From Aquidulcibacter paucihalophilus (GTDB taxonomy: Bacteria > Pseudomonadota > Alphaproteobacteria > Caulobacterales > Caulobacteraceae): 64,000 nt of DNA. This document shows, in pieces, positions 24,337-32,239 of this stretch. Below the pieces are notes generated by a model. The model had not been told where the DNA came from and made no database searches. It saw only the letters and a program-made list of their open reading frames with translations. The position numbers and the translations under genes are program-made. Numbering within the stretch: the stretch's first letter is position 1; each line of letters opens with the position of its first letter. The stretch spans positions 310,001 to 374,000 of the forward strand of contig CP127384.1 in NCBI GenBank assembly GCA_030285985.1, read 5' to 3'.

Positions 24337-24747
24337 TCAGGCCTCTCCACGACCGCTTCTACGCGAGCTCCCGCGGCGGTCGCTGCTGCGCATCCCGCCG
24401 TTCAACATCATCAACTCGAGCCTGATTTCGACCAGGCGCAGCTCGATGGAGCCGAGCGCCAGCCACAGGGTGGAAATGAAGAGCAGGGCCACCTCGAAGG
24501 CAAGGACGCTCATCGCGGCCCTGGCACCCAGGATTTCAACGGCCAGCAGGGTGATCACAAGCAGCGCCGTGCTGATCCCGACCCCCAGTGCGCCCAGCAA
24601 CTTCAGCACGGATCGGCGAGGTGCCTGCGGATTGATACGGCTGCCGTTACTTCGCCGGTCAGGCCCCCGCCGTTCGGCCCGCGCCCTGCGGTCGGCCGGG
24701 GCCGGAACATCGATCTGTTCCGCCACAAGTCCAGCTTCCAATGCCAT
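24337..24747 (-). CDS. Two-helix membrane protein, 136 aa
   Basis: A charged N-terminus of about 45 residues (many Arg and Asp) precedes two hydrophobic helices: about 47-70 (LKLLGALGVGISTALLVITL) and 78-100 (MSVLAFEVALLFISTLWLAL). A leucine-rich amphipathic stretch and an Arg/Ser tail follow. It starts 14 bp after the upstream TadE/G-like gene, in the same operon. The antisense frames here are shadows. Function unknown; the location suggests an accessory membrane component of the same export or pilus-like system. Confidence 0.6.
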   Translation of the reverse strand: MALEAGLVAEQIDVPAPADRRARAERRGPDRRSNGSRINPQAPRRSVLKLLGALGVGISTALLVITLLAVEILGARAAMSVLAFEVALLFISTLWLALGSIELRLVEIRLELMMLNGGMRSSDRRGSSRRSGRGEA

Positions 24748-24761
24748 AAGGTGCTCCGTTC

Positions 24762-26033
24762 CTAGTCGATCAGCCGGCTGCCGCCGGTGCGCGGCCCGAC
24801 GCCGCTGGGTACCGGCACGTCAGAAGCGTCGTAGTTGGCGTTGATGAAGAGTGAGGGTGATCCGCTGAGCCGGAGTTCCCGGGCGACAATCACGGTCCAG
24901 GCGCTGTCGCGCGCGACGTCCGCGGTTCCTTCAACGATCAGGCGTGCAGACGGCACATAGATCACCCCCAGCAGGCTCTCGACATGGTCAGCCGAGATGA
25001 GGAAATCCTGTTGGTTGTCACGCATGCTGGCCATGACGATGCCAGCGAAGGCACCCGACTCACGACCTTCAAGATTGACCCGGGCCGCTGCGCTGAACGC
25101 GAACTTCGAAGCTCGGTCGAACAGCAGCACAACATCTTCGCCCTCCAGACGGGCAGACCCGTCGATGAGGAGGTTGCCCTTCAGGAAATAATGCTCACCG
25201 CTCTGCAGGACAATCCGGCCGTCGCCTGTGGCCTCAATGCCTCCGCAGTGCCTCCCCGGACTGATGTAATGGACGCCCGACGACACGGTGACTTTCTCTC
25301 GCGTCGCGTCGACGTCGCGGCAGGCACCTCCAAGGCCACCGACCGTCTCGAGTTCCAGATTGGCGAATGGGTCGTCGATCGGGGCGGCGCCTGTATTGGC
25401 CGCCGGGCTGATGGCACCGCCGGCCGATGTCACGGCCTGGACTGCCGCCGCCGTGATGGCACCCCCGCTGACCTCGATGTCGCGGTTGGAGTGCACCATG
25501 CAGGACGGCGCGGTCATTCGCCCCGTGTCCCTGACATGAAGGACGCGATTGGCTGTGGTCCCCGTGACAAGGACGCACAATGGAACCAGCCCGACCGAAG
25601 TCGCGGTCGCCTCTCCTTTGAAGTTCCACCCCCCGGGCGGCAGCATATTGGCGAAGAATGACGTCCGGTTGGCCTGCAGCAGGACCCGGATGCCGCGCTG
25701 CCCCCCCTGCGTCACGACCTCATAGGTCTGGACCACCGTCGGCGCGTCGGACCACTCGCTGAGTTGCCCCGCAACGAACGAGGCTGACCGTTCGCGGGCC
25801 GCGGCCCCGTCGGTGGCCAGGGCCAGGGCGGGCGCGCCGGCCAGGGCCCCGGCATCGGCAATGGCTTGCAGCCGGGTCTGGGCCGCCGTGACGGCAAAAA
25901 GGTCAATCGCGCCGACGCTTACCATGGCGATCGCCGGAACGATCAGGGCAAATTTCAACGCGATGGAACCCCGGGTCTCGCGCAGCAGCCGCTGCATCAG
26001 TGCCTGGACCCGACGCTGCAGGCGTTCAATCAT
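24762..26033 (-). CDS. TadE/TadG-like pilus assembly protein with beta-helical C-terminal part
   Basis: A 423-residue protein from ATG 26033 (MIERLQRRVQ); the frame is open to 26072. The TadE/G anchor is RGSIALKFALIVPAIAMVSV followed by GAIDLFAVTAAQTRLQAIAD, the usual helix leading into a pseudo-periplasmic domain. From about residue 170 to the end the chain has short beta-strands with repeated glycine turns (VHSNRDIEVSGGAITAAAV, GRIVLQSGEHYFLKGN), suggesting a beta-helix. Such proteins sit in the inner membrane and face the periplasm. First gene of a three-gene leftward operon with the vWA protein. Confidence 0.72.
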   Translation of the reverse strand: MIERLQRRVQALMQRLLRETRGSIALKFALIVPAIAMVSVGAIDLFAVTAAQTRLQAIADAGALAGAPALALATDGAAARERSASFVAGQLSEWSDAPTVVQTYEVVTQGGQRGIRVLLQANRTSFFANMLPPGGWNFKGEATATSVGLVPLCVLVTGTTANRVLHVRDTGRMTAPSCMVHSNRDIEVSGGAITAAAVQAVTSAGGAISPAANTGAAPIDDPFANLELETVGGLGGACRDVDATREKVTVSSGVHYISPGRHCGGIEATGDGRIVLQSGEHYFLKGNLLIDGSARLEGEDVVLLFDRASKFAFSAAARVNLEGRESGAFAGIVMASMRDNQQDFLISADHVESLLGVIYVPSARLIVEGTADVARDSAWTVIVARELRLSGSPSLFINANYDASDVPVPSGVGPRTGGSRLID

Positions 26034-26121
26034 GCGCGGCTCCCCGCGACATGGCCCCGGCTCTCTGGCCACGGGGCCTTCACCCGCACCGAGCCGGCCT
26101 GCACGCCACAGGTCAGTCGGC

Positions 26122-26529
26122 TCACATCACACCGGCGGATGACGGTTCGGACGATTGCAGTCGCCGCTCCGCGCGCGATGCCCGCAGGACATAGCGAATT
26201 TGATAGGTCAGCAGGCGCCAGTGCAGGGGTTTGGTGACGAACGAGGTCGCGCCCAGACGGAAGGCCCTGTCGATGGCTTCAACATCCTCGCGCCCGGTCT
26301 GGACCATGACCGCCAGACCCTCGAACCGCGGGTCGGCCCGTATGGCTGCCAAGGTGTCAAAGCCGTTCAACACCGGCATTTCCAGATCAAGCAGCACGAT
26401 TTCGTAGTCATTGAGCGCCAGCCGCTCCAGAGCCTCGGCACCGTTAGATGCGACATCCACCGTGGCCGTCGGGGATGCCAGGTTTACCTGTGCGAACTCT
26501 CGCAGGATCGGATCATCATCGACGAACAA
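26122..26529 (-). CDS. Single-domain response regulator
   Basis: A receiver domain of 135 residues with no output domain: acidic pocket FVDDDP, phospho-acceptor Asp in IVLLDLEMPVLNGF, Thr/Ser in VMVQTGRE and Lys in FVTKPLHW. The start is probably TTG 26529. The upstream frame reads PIL before the TTG and reaches a TAA without an ATG, so the exact start is uncertain. It lies upstream of the TadE/G operon in the same direction. No histidine kinase lies in the island, so its phosphodonor must be elsewhere. Confidence 0.8.
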   Translation of the reverse strand: MFVDDDPILREFAQVNLASPTATVDVASNGAEALERLALNDYEIVLLDLEMPVLNGFDTLAAIRADPRFEGLAVMVQTGREDVEAIDRAFRLGATSFVTKPLHWRLLTYQIRYVLRASRAERRLQSSEPSSAGVM

Positions 26530-26788
26530 GATGGGCGTCGATTCGTCTAAGACATAGAAAAACCGAGCCAGAGTTTGACTTTCTACTTAAATACAAAATA
26601 CGATTAGCCATTCACCATCTATGGTTAATCGCGCTCTCGCCAGTGCCTGCGGCGCCATTATACCTAAAATGGGGAAAAATTCACCCATGCGGGCATTTGG
26701 CGCAATTTCAAAAGCCACCCCGAACGGCCACTATCCGTAAGCGGCGGAATCCAGAATGCGGTTTCCCGTCTGTATTCTGGAGTTCACC

Positions 26789-27166
26789 GTGGCCATCATC
26801 CTGCTCGTTGACGATGATCCCGCATTACGGCTGATCGCCAAGGAACTGCTGCGGGTTGGCGGCCATGCCATTCTGGAGGCTGAAGACGGCGATGAAGCCC
26901 TGAAAATCGCCGGCGCCATCGCGGTGGATCTGGTCGTGCTGGACATGCTGATGCCCAACAAGGACGGGCTGGAAACCATTCTTGAACTGCGAAAGACCCA
27001 TCCACACATCCGAATTCTGGCCATCTCCTCGGGAGGAAGGATGGATGAGGGCATCCTCTTGAGAACAGCCAGTTTATTCGGGGCCGACGAAATAATGCAG
27101 AAACCTTTGCGGTTGGACGTTTTTTCTCGTGTCGTCGATCAGATGCTATCCGATAAAAAAACTTGA
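26789..27166 (+). CDS. Single-domain response regulator
   Basis: A 125-residue receiver domain with ILLVDDDPALR, phosphorylation Asp in LVVLDMLMPNKDGL, Ser pair in LAISSGG and Lys in EIMQKPLR. GTG 26789 is preceded by GGAG at 6-nt spacing and gives a normal-length receiver; an ATG at 26756 would add 11 residues. It diverges from the other receiver gene, and the 258-bp AT-rich gap between them holds both promoters. It is followed 9 bp later by a winged-helix regulator gene, so these two form an operon. Confidence 0.8.
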   Translation: MAIILLVDDDPALRLIAKELLRVGGHAILEAEDGDEALKIAGAIAVDLVVLDMLMPNKDGLETILELRKTHPHIRILAISSGGRMDEGILLRTASLFGADEIMQKPLRLDVFSRVVDQMLSDKKT

Positions 27167-27175
27167 ATATCACTA

Positions 27176-27682
27176 ATGATAGGCGACTATCGAAAACTTA
27201 GTAATCAAGTGTTGAGACAGATTAAAGTGACATCGCCAGATGAAATCGACGATGCTCTATCGGGTTTCCTGTTTGCGCAAAACATGGACTTCGTGATGAA
27301 GAGCGTTACCGCTTACAAAGCGATATTCGATGGCGACAGTACGACAATGTTCATATTTTTCGCTATGGCGCGGGCTTCGGTGGAGCACCTGAACCGTAAA
27401 AAGGTCCCCCGCGATGAAGCAGCCCGTGGGGTTTTTCCGGACACGCTTCGGCGACCAGTCTCGATACTTGGCATCGCCGACTACCTGGGCCTGCCGTATG
27501 AAACGACCCGCCGGCACGTTATGAAACTGGTCGAGCAAGATTTTTGTCAGCGCCAAGGCTCGCGGGAGTTTTTTATTTCTGAGGCAACAATGTCTCGGCC
27601 GGAGTTCCGGGCCCTATCGAGAGAGACGCTTGATCTCAGCATTTCATATATAAAGACGGTCAGCCCTTATATTGAGATCTGA
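27176..27682 (+). CDS. Winged-helix transcription regulator
   Basis: A 168-residue protein with an N-terminal helical half (about 1-85), then a helix-turn-helix: RRPVSILGIADYLGLPYETT and RRHVMKLVEQDFC, followed by a beta-wing (CQRQGSREFFISE) and a C-terminal helix. The HTH spacing is that of MarR/Crp-like winged helices. It is co-directional with the receiver gene just upstream. I infer that the pair regulates the neighbouring Tad-like operon. AT-rich 5' end; no family name assigned. Confidence 0.72.
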   Translation: MIGDYRKLSNQVLRQIKVTSPDEIDDALSGFLFAQNMDFVMKSVTAYKAIFDGDSTTMFIFFAMARASVEHLNRKKVPRDEAARGVFPDTLRRPVSILGIADYLGLPYETTRRHVMKLVEQDFCQRQGSREFFISEATMSRPEFRALSRETLDLSISYIKTVSPYIEI

Positions 27683-28057
27683 CGCGCGAGTGCTGAAAGG
27701 ATTGTTCGCTTTTACGTCGGACCCTCGGTTCTGACCCGGGTCGTTCAGACACTCGTTGATCAGCAGCTGGCTCATGCATCCCCCGATGCAGGACAACTTC
27801 GCATTGTTCGGGTTGCCCGAACAAGTGATCGCACGATTGAGCGGCGACCATTCCCTACTGAAGGTTCTCAGCGGCTCTCGGTCAGGTGTTGGGGAAGGCG
27901 GGTTGACGCTTGGAATGCTTCAGGGGTTGGCGGGGAAGCGTCAACATCTTGCCAGCACGCTGAGCGTTCACCCAGTAGGGACCCACGGAGGTAACAAACG
28001 AGAAGGCCCTTCCGCCGCTCGCCAGTCGATGTCCAAGTCAGAGTGGCATTTGAAAGG
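27683..28057. other. Non-coding stretch with a perfect 9-3-9 hairpin
   Basis: No credible gene is seen. A frame from 27756 exists, but it runs through the tRNA remnant and a repeat. TTGTTCGGG-TTG-CCCGAACAA (27804-27824) is a perfect palindrome that could be an operator or a terminator stem, although no T-run follows. The remainder shows nothing recognisable. Confidence 0.45.
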
Positions 28058-28099
28058 TGGTGCCGCCTGGGTGACTCGAACGCCTGACCCCCGCATTGC
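28058..28099 (-). tRNA. tRNA-Thr-like 3' fragment (remnant)
   Basis: On the minus strand the sequence contains AATGCGGGGGTC (3' anticodon stem and variable loop), then GGCGTTCGAGTC (T-loop) and GGCGGCACCA (acceptor strand with encoded CCA). This matches the 3' half of a proteobacterial tRNA-Thr(GGT). The T-stem is mispaired in two positions and no 5' half lies nearby, so it is not functional. Such 3' halves are left by integrases that target tRNA genes, so it may be an old attachment scar carried into this island. Confidence 0.6.
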
Positions 28100-28125
28100 T
28101 CATCCTCGACACACAAGAGGCCGTG

Positions 28126-28252
28126 GTCAACGTCCGCTACCCACCCATAGCAGACCTCAAGACCGTCCGCTTTCCGGCGGACAGCTCAGCCGACCCCTTC
28201 ATGCCGGAAAGCAGACTCTTGGGATGGCTGCTATGGGTGGAAAGCAGACCTT
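28126..28252. repeat. GTCCGC palindromic repeat, copy A (composite)
   Basis: CAACGTCCGCTACCCACCCA at the left and CTATGGGTGGAAAGCAGACC at the right pair across an inner GTCCGCTTTCCGGCGGAC hairpin. It appears to be two nested or merged units. It abuts the stop of the HAD phosphatase gene. Confidence 0.65.
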
Positions 28253-28892
28253 AGTCGAGCAACTCGGCTGGTGCGCTGATGATCACCGCCGCTCCTGCCG
28301 TCGTAAGCTCCTCTCGGCTACCGTAGCCCCATAGAACGCCAACAGTGGGGATAGCGTGACGGCTTGCTGCACGAACATCCTGTTCTCGGTCACCGACCAT
28401 GCAAACGTCGTCCGGAACCAAGCCCTCTGTTTCAACAATGTGGCCGATTAGATCACCCTTGTCGTCGAAACGGCCATCAAGATCAGGCCCAAAGACTCCA
28501 TCCAGCAGTTCAGCCAATCCGAAATGGTCAACAACCCGTCTCGCGAAAACGGCTGGCTTGGCAGTGCAGAGTAACAGTCGGTGTCCCATTTTTCGCCGCT
28601 CCAGCAGCACATCGTGGATGCCGCTGTAGACCTGCGCTTGAGTTAGCCCCCACTCAGAATATCGCTGCCGGTAGTGCCGGAGTGCTTCTTCAGGCTCACC
28701 ACGGCCATTCAGTAGTTGAGCAAAGGTCGCCCGAAGCGGCGGGCCAATAACCCACCGGAAGTCCTCATTTGCTGTGACGGGCCGCCCCATTCGCTCCAAA
28801 GCATAGACGCAGCTTCCGATGATTCCTTCAGCGGGATCGGTCAGGGTGCCATCGAGATCGAGCAGCAGTGTTTTGCGGCGGCGGACGGGCAT
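28251..28892 (-). CDS. HAD-family phosphatase, Gph/phosphoglycolate-phosphatase-like
   Basis: A 213-residue protein with all four HAD motifs: LLLDLDGTLTD (nucleophile Asp), LLCTAKP (motif II Thr), the Lys in DDKGDLIGHI (motif III) and MVGDREQDV (motif IV). The helical cap inserted after motif I (about 18-85) is the C1 type of phosphoglycolate and 5'-nucleotidase-like phosphatases. The substrate cannot be stated. It lies between two GTCCGC-type repeats and is transcribed leftwards. The stop codon lies in repeat copy A. Confidence 0.85.
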   Translation of the reverse strand: MPVRRRKTLLLDLDGTLTDPAEGIIGSCVYALERMGRPVTANEDFRWVIGPPLRATFAQLLNGRGEPEEALRHYRQRYSEWGLTQAQVYSGIHDVLLERRKMGHRLLLCTAKPAVFARRVVDHFGLAELLDGVFGPDLDGRFDDKGDLIGHIVETEGLVPDDVCMVGDREQDVRAASRHAIPTVGVLWGYGSREELTTAGAAVIISAPAELLD

Positions 28893-29001
28893 TGGGCTGG
28901 ATTACACTGCCGGGGAGATGTCGCCTATGGGTCGATAGCAGCCATCTAGGTCACGCTCGCAAGCGGACCCCGGCGACGCTGAAGGGGCGGAACCGGAAGC
29001 G

Positions 29002-29526
29002 TTACCCTGCCTTTGAGTTTCCGACGTAATGAAATACAAAGAAGAATTCAATCACTCTCTTCCCGTCATAAGAACAGTAAGTATCTTGACGTACATCCCT
29101 ACGGATTGGCGCAAAGACTGAATATTGCGGATTAAAAAAATGATGACCGGTTCCGGTCAACTCAATTTCATATTCACCTTGTTTAACATTTCTACTTACC
29201 ACGCCATTCGGGTCGCCCAGATCAGACGCTTCATTTGAACTCCAGAAACAGTTCAATTTGACCGTTTCTGCCGTCGTTCTATAATCGAATGAAAAACCAT
29301 ACCATGTACATGGCACTGAGTTCCCATCGTAGATGCAGAGTTGATTACCGCTTATAGTGATATAGCTAGTTTCCTCACAGATTTCGCGATCACTCTTCGG
29401 CGAGCAGACGGTACCCACCTTCAGATTTGATATAAATACGCTGTTGAGGTCACTAGGTGGATTGACGCGGGCGCAACCTGCCAGAACGCCAAGCACTATC
29501 AAACAAGGCCGCCACCAACCAACCAT
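29002..29526 (-). CDS. Predicted lipoprotein, 174 aa, unknown
   Basis: Starting at ATG 29526, MVGWWRPCLIVLGVLAGCAR contains a lipobox (LAGC), so the protein is probably lipidated at Cys18. The mature part has six further cysteines in paired spacing (TVCSPKSDREICEE, QLCIYDGNSVPCTWY), suggesting disulphides in the periplasm. The last part, HYVGNSKAG, is short. It is noticeably AT-richer than the core genes, and the upstream frame (to 29679) crosses a repeat. Family not recognised. Confidence 0.6.
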   Translation of the reverse strand: MVGWWRPCLIVLGVLAGCARVNPPSDLNSVFISNLKVGTVCSPKSDREICEETSYITISGNQLCIYDGNSVPCTWYGFSFDYRTTAETVKLNCFWSSNEASDLGDPNGVVSRNVKQGEYEIELTGTGHHFFNPQYSVFAPIRRDVRQDTYCSYDGKRVIEFFFVFHYVGNSKAG

Positions 29527-29615
29527 TAGTCTATTCCTCTCTCGCGCGGACTCGCCAAACGATATACCCCATTTGAGACAATAGTCGGCACGTTGGGCAT
29601 GACCTTTCGAGGAAC

Positions 29616-29672
29616 GGCAACGTCCGCTTTGGGTCGGGAGCGGACCATCGCCTGAGGGTGGAAAGCGGACGA
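29616..29672. repeat. GTCCGC palindromic repeat, copy B
   Basis: GCAACGTCCGCTTTGGGTCG, then GGAGCGGACC and GGTGGAAAGCGGACG. The outer arms CGTCCGCTTT and AAAGCGGACG are perfectly complementary. It lies between two leftward genes. Confidence 0.85.
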
Positions 29673-29682
29673 GCCTCAAAGG

Positions 29683-30168
29683 TCACTCGGGTCGAATATC
29701 TGTGACCGTCTGCTGCTGACCAACCCATCTCTCCAGAAACCGAACCAGAGACGTGGGCCCGTCTAAATCTCGCATATCGATTTGAGCAGATGCTTGTCCG
29801 TGTGCTTCGATGACAATCCTTCCTCGACTCTCATCCAGCCGAAAACGCACCGGCCGTTGAGACGACAGCGTGAATCGCCGGTCCTCCCAACCACGGACTA
29901 GCAGGGTGCCGCCCCGCAACTCCACTGCCGGGATACGCCCCAATGCTCTAACCACCATTGGAATACGGGATAGGGCGATCCCGACGAGAACGGCCCCCAC
30001 CGCATACACAATATATGATCCTGGTGGCTGATGGAGATAGCGGAAGAACGTTGAGGGCCCATTCATTGCGACCGGAAGCAGCGCAATCATGATCAGCAGA
30101 CCCGCCTGCCGCAACGCGACTGGCAAGGCGCGATAGTAAAACTTGGGCTGTTGCTCGACCGTAGCCAT
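29683..30168 (-). CDS. Membrane protein with two N-terminal helices, 161 aa
   Basis: From ATG 30168 (MATVEQQPKF) the protein has two hydrophobic helices (about 18-35, LRQAGLLIMIALLPVAM, and 50-68, YIVYAVGAVLVGIALSRIP). A cytoplasmic beta-rich domain of about 90 residues follows (VELRGGTLLVRGWEDRRFTL, VRFRLDESRGRIVIEAHG), resembling small bacterial PH-like or DUF-type membrane sensors. A TTG at 30177 is an alternative start. Flanked on both sides by GTCCGC repeats. Confidence 0.6.
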   Translation of the reverse strand: MATVEQQPKFYYRALPVALRQAGLLIMIALLPVAMNGPSTFFRYLHQPPGSYIVYAVGAVLVGIALSRIPMVVRALGRIPAVELRGGTLLVRGWEDRRFTLSSQRPVRFRLDESRGRIVIEAHGQASAQIDMRDLDGPTSLVRFLERWVGQQQTVTDIRPE

Positions 30169-30195
30169 AGCCGCCAACCTAAGTCGCGCCTGAGG

Positions 30196-30250
30196 AGGTC
30201 CGCAATGGGTCGAGAGCCGACGGTGACCTCAGGGTGTGGAGCGGACACGA
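30196..30250. repeat. GTCCGC palindromic repeat, copy C
   Basis: GGTCCGCAATGGGTCGAGAG at the left with TGTGGAGCGGACAC at the right; the middle half-site is GCCGAC. It lies in the 120-bp gap between divergent genes. Confidence 0.75.
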
Positions 30251-30289
30251 GGGTGCTATCGGTGGGGTATCGCTGCTGAGAACCCGTTG

Positions 30290-30592
30290 ATGCCCTCGAT
30301 CAAGACCATCGGCGCCGCGTATGGCTGGGGCGGCTGGATCGCGTTTTTCGGTGCAGTCTACCTCACGCAATTCAGTTGGATCGCCGCCGGAATTTTCCTG
30401 TTCAGCTACGCCTTGGCGGGACCGGTGCTCTTGAAGTGCCCGAGGTGCGGATTGCCGACGTCTGGCCGCGTCCGAACTGACAGGAAAGGTCGGGAGCGGC
30501 GCAGTTCTTCTCACCACTCCCCCGACCCGGATTATTGCAGCCGGTGCGCTCTCGACTTCCGCACCCACACCCTGGGTGAACGCTTTGATTGA
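30290..30592 (+). CDS. Membrane protein with a zinc-ribbon tail, 100 aa
   Basis: From ATG 30290 (MPSIKTIGAA) there are two closely spaced hydrophobic segments (about 11-45: WIAFFGAVYLTQF and WIAAGIFLFSYALAG). A cysteine pair CPRCGLPT and a second pair YCSRCALDF about 30 residues later probably form a C-terminal zinc ribbon on the cytoplasmic side. The frame is open from 30236 through a repeat. The only rightward gene in this run of small genes. Function unknown. Confidence 0.55.
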   Translation: MPSIKTIGAAYGWGGWIAFFGAVYLTQFSWIAAGIFLFSYALAGPVLLKCPRCGLPTSGRVRTDRKGRERRSSSHHSPDPDYCSRCALDFRTHTLGERFD

Positions 30593-30599
30593 TGTGTAG

Positions 30600-30658
30600 C
30601 CAACGTCCGCTTTGGGTCGTTAGCGGACGGTCGGCTCTGGGGGAAAGCGGACTTTCGG
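30600..30658. repeat. GTCCGC palindromic repeat, copy D
   Basis: CCAACGTCCGCTTTGGGTCG, TTAGCGGACG and GGGGAAAGCGGAC. Directly follows the zinc-ribbon gene and lies about 40 bp before the end of the leftward lipoprotein gene. Confidence 0.85.
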
Positions 30659-30697
30659 ACGAGCGTTTGATTTCTGCTCTCGGCACACTTCAGCGGT

Positions 30698-31225
30698 CTA
30701 CCAACGCCCGCCTGGACGCCGCCCCGGGTGATTGAGAGGTAAAGCGGCCCGATCGTCTGGCACATGAATGTTGGCGAACCATCGCATCAGAACGCGATCC
30801 CCGGCGACTGGCCGAACACTGGCGTTCGTAAAGGCAGCCTGTCCGAACTCAGGCGGGATCCCGATATCAACCGCGACCAATGCGACATCGTCGCCGACAG
30901 CCCCATCGCAATCGGGGCGGTCGCTGGTTCGTTCATAGACCTCGATACGACCACGGTGCGTAAGGGCTGGTTCGTCGAACTGGACGGGGGGACCCTGTAG
31001 GCGGCGCACTGTGATTGTTCCGCACTCGCTCTCGAACATCACAATTTCGCCCATCACATTCATCCGACCATCTCGCCCGCCCTCGACACGCTGATCGACC
31101 AAAAAAGGGTCGACAGCCGGCGGTGCCTGCCAGTCGCGATAATCATAAGGGCGCGCGGCGCACGAGGCGACGAGGCCGCCTGCGACTAAGACTTGTATCC
31201 AACGAAACGCATGACGGTGAGACAT
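30698..31225 (-). CDS. Predicted lipoprotein, 175 aa, unknown
   Basis: From ATG 31225, MSHRHAFRWIQVLVAGGLVA leads to SCAARPYDYRDW, a lipobox-like VASC at about residue 22. The mature part is mostly beta-like and acidic with two cysteines (SECGTIT and RPDCDGA) and ends with RRPGGRW. The upstream part of the frame (to 31273) runs towards a repeat. Family not recognised. The layout, a single lipoprotein between two GTCCGC repeats, repeats that of its neighbours. Confidence 0.55.
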   Translation of the reverse strand: MSHRHAFRWIQVLVAGGLVASCAARPYDYRDWQAPPAVDPFLVDQRVEGGRDGRMNVMGEIVMFESECGTITVRRLQGPPVQFDEPALTHRGRIEVYERTSDRPDCDGAVGDDVALVAVDIGIPPEFGQAAFTNASVRPVAGDRVLMRWFANIHVPDDRAALPLNHPGRRPGGRW

Positions 31226-31268
31226 TCGGCTAGCTATGCACCGTGGTAGCCAAACCGCAACGGCTCGC

Positions 31269-31325
31269 GCCAACGTCCGCTATGGGTCGGAAGCCGACCG
31301 TCGCTTGAGGGCGGTTAGCGGACGG
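31269..31325. repeat. GTCCGC palindromic repeat, copy E
   Basis: GCCAACGTCCGCTATGGGTC, GAAGCCGACCG and GCGGTTAGCGGACG. Its right arm covers the stop codon of the small membrane gene that follows. Confidence 0.85.
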
Positions 31326-31518
31326 CCCCTTTGCGCTTGCGCCAATAATCCCAGACGAACTTCAACACGTTCACACCAATGGCGACCCCAAGCAGCGGCG
31401 TGAGCCAGCCGTCTGGGATGTCGGCACCGATGTCGAAATGAACGGACGCCCAGAACAGGCCGAAGAAGGCCAGCATTCCTGCCCACAGCAGTATCGAGTT
31501 CTTCGCGTCTCGGCTCAT
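31315..31518 (-). CDS. Small two-helix membrane protein, 67 aa
   Basis: From ATG 31518 (MSRDAKNSIL) two helices follow: about 9-25 (ILLWAGMLAFFGLFWASV) and 36-53 (LTPLLGVAIGVNVLKFVW), with a basic C-terminus (YWRKRKGAVR) on the cytoplasmic side. The longer frame (to 31719) overlaps a repeat and the GNAT gene end and is not credible. Function unknown. Confidence 0.5.
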   Translation of the reverse strand: MSRDAKNSILLWAGMLAFFGLFWASVHFDIGADIPDGWLTPLLGVAIGVNVLKFVWDYWRKRKGAVR

Positions 31519-31557
31519 GAAGTGCTCCCGATGGCAGAGTAGCTTACCGCCAGCCGA

Positions 31558-31613
31558 AATGTCCGCAATGGGTCGGGTCCGATCATCAGCCTCACGCCCG
31601 ATGGCGGACACTC
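31558..31613. repeat. GTCCGC palindromic repeat, copy F
   Basis: AATGTCCGCAATGGGTCGGG at the left and CCGATGGCGGACACT at the right; outer arms TGTCCGC and GCGGACA pair. It lies between the small membrane gene and the GNAT gene. Confidence 0.8.
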
Positions 31614-31667
31614 GCTGCCCCGCCCGGACGCGGACACTTTGACGGTCGGCCAGGGGGCACCGTAAAA

Positions 31668-32216
31668 CTAAGTCGCAGCCTTGCGCTGCTCCCTCCACAC
31701 GTCGCGGCTGATCTCCCATAGCTCCACATCGTGAACGCCTGAGACCAGTTGCTTGGGGAAGCGGGCGATCACGCGCATTCCACGCTTCTCCGAAATTCGA
31801 CGCGATGACGGATTATCGACGGCTTTGGGAACTCGGAGAATTTCCCGTCCAAGAACCTCGAACCAGAAGTCGGTCACTGCATCGCTCGCTTCAGTCATGA
31901 GCCCGCGTTGTTGCCATTCTGGAGCAAGCCAAAATCCCCTGTTGTCGTCAGGGTGATCCCTCAAGCTTACGACCCCGATCAAGAGATCAGGCTGTTCTCG
32001 TGGCCTTAGACTCCAGTGCCAGCCATTCCCGGCTTCAATAGCGGGGAGCGCAACGTGCCGCAGGTAGCCTTCGGCTCCGTCCTCGGGGTAGGGCCATGGC
32101 ACTGCACCGTCCATCCAGCGGACGATCTCCCACTTCGGAAATGTGCGCTGGATTGCGGGTGCATCGCTAATGGACAGCGGGACCAGGTGCAGACGCGTTG
32201 TTGCCAGAGACTGCAT
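31668..32216 (-). CDS. GNAT-family N-acetyltransferase (RimJ/RimL-like)
   Basis: The protein has 182 residues. TTRLHLVPLSISDAPAIQ at the start is the usual RimJ/RimL N-terminus. LIGVVSLRDHPDDNRGFWLA covers the beta-4 region, and PEWQQRGLMTEASDAVTDFW holds the acetyl-CoA-binding Q/RxxG turn. NPSSRRISEKRGMRVIARF is the C-terminal Asn-x-x-S motif. The fold transfers acetyl groups from acetyl-CoA to amines; the substrate could be a protein N-terminus, an amino acid or a drug. One of the few genes in this region with a clear enzyme class. Confidence 0.88.
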   Translation of the reverse strand: MQSLATTRLHLVPLSISDAPAIQRTFPKWEIVRWMDGAVPWPYPEDGAEGYLRHVALPAIEAGNGWHWSLRPREQPDLLIGVVSLRDHPDDNRGFWLAPEWQQRGLMTEASDAVTDFWFEVLGREILRVPKAVDNPSSRRISEKRGMRVIARFPKQLVSGVHDVELWEISRDVWREQRKAAT

Positions 32217-32239
32217 GGCGGGAGCCTACTCGATGGTCC

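Noticed and set aside
27756..28334. Open frame of 192 codons on the plus strand
   Set aside because: It runs through the tRNA-Thr remnant, a GTCCGC repeat and the end of the HAD gene, has no ribosome site, and its composition is not protein-like.
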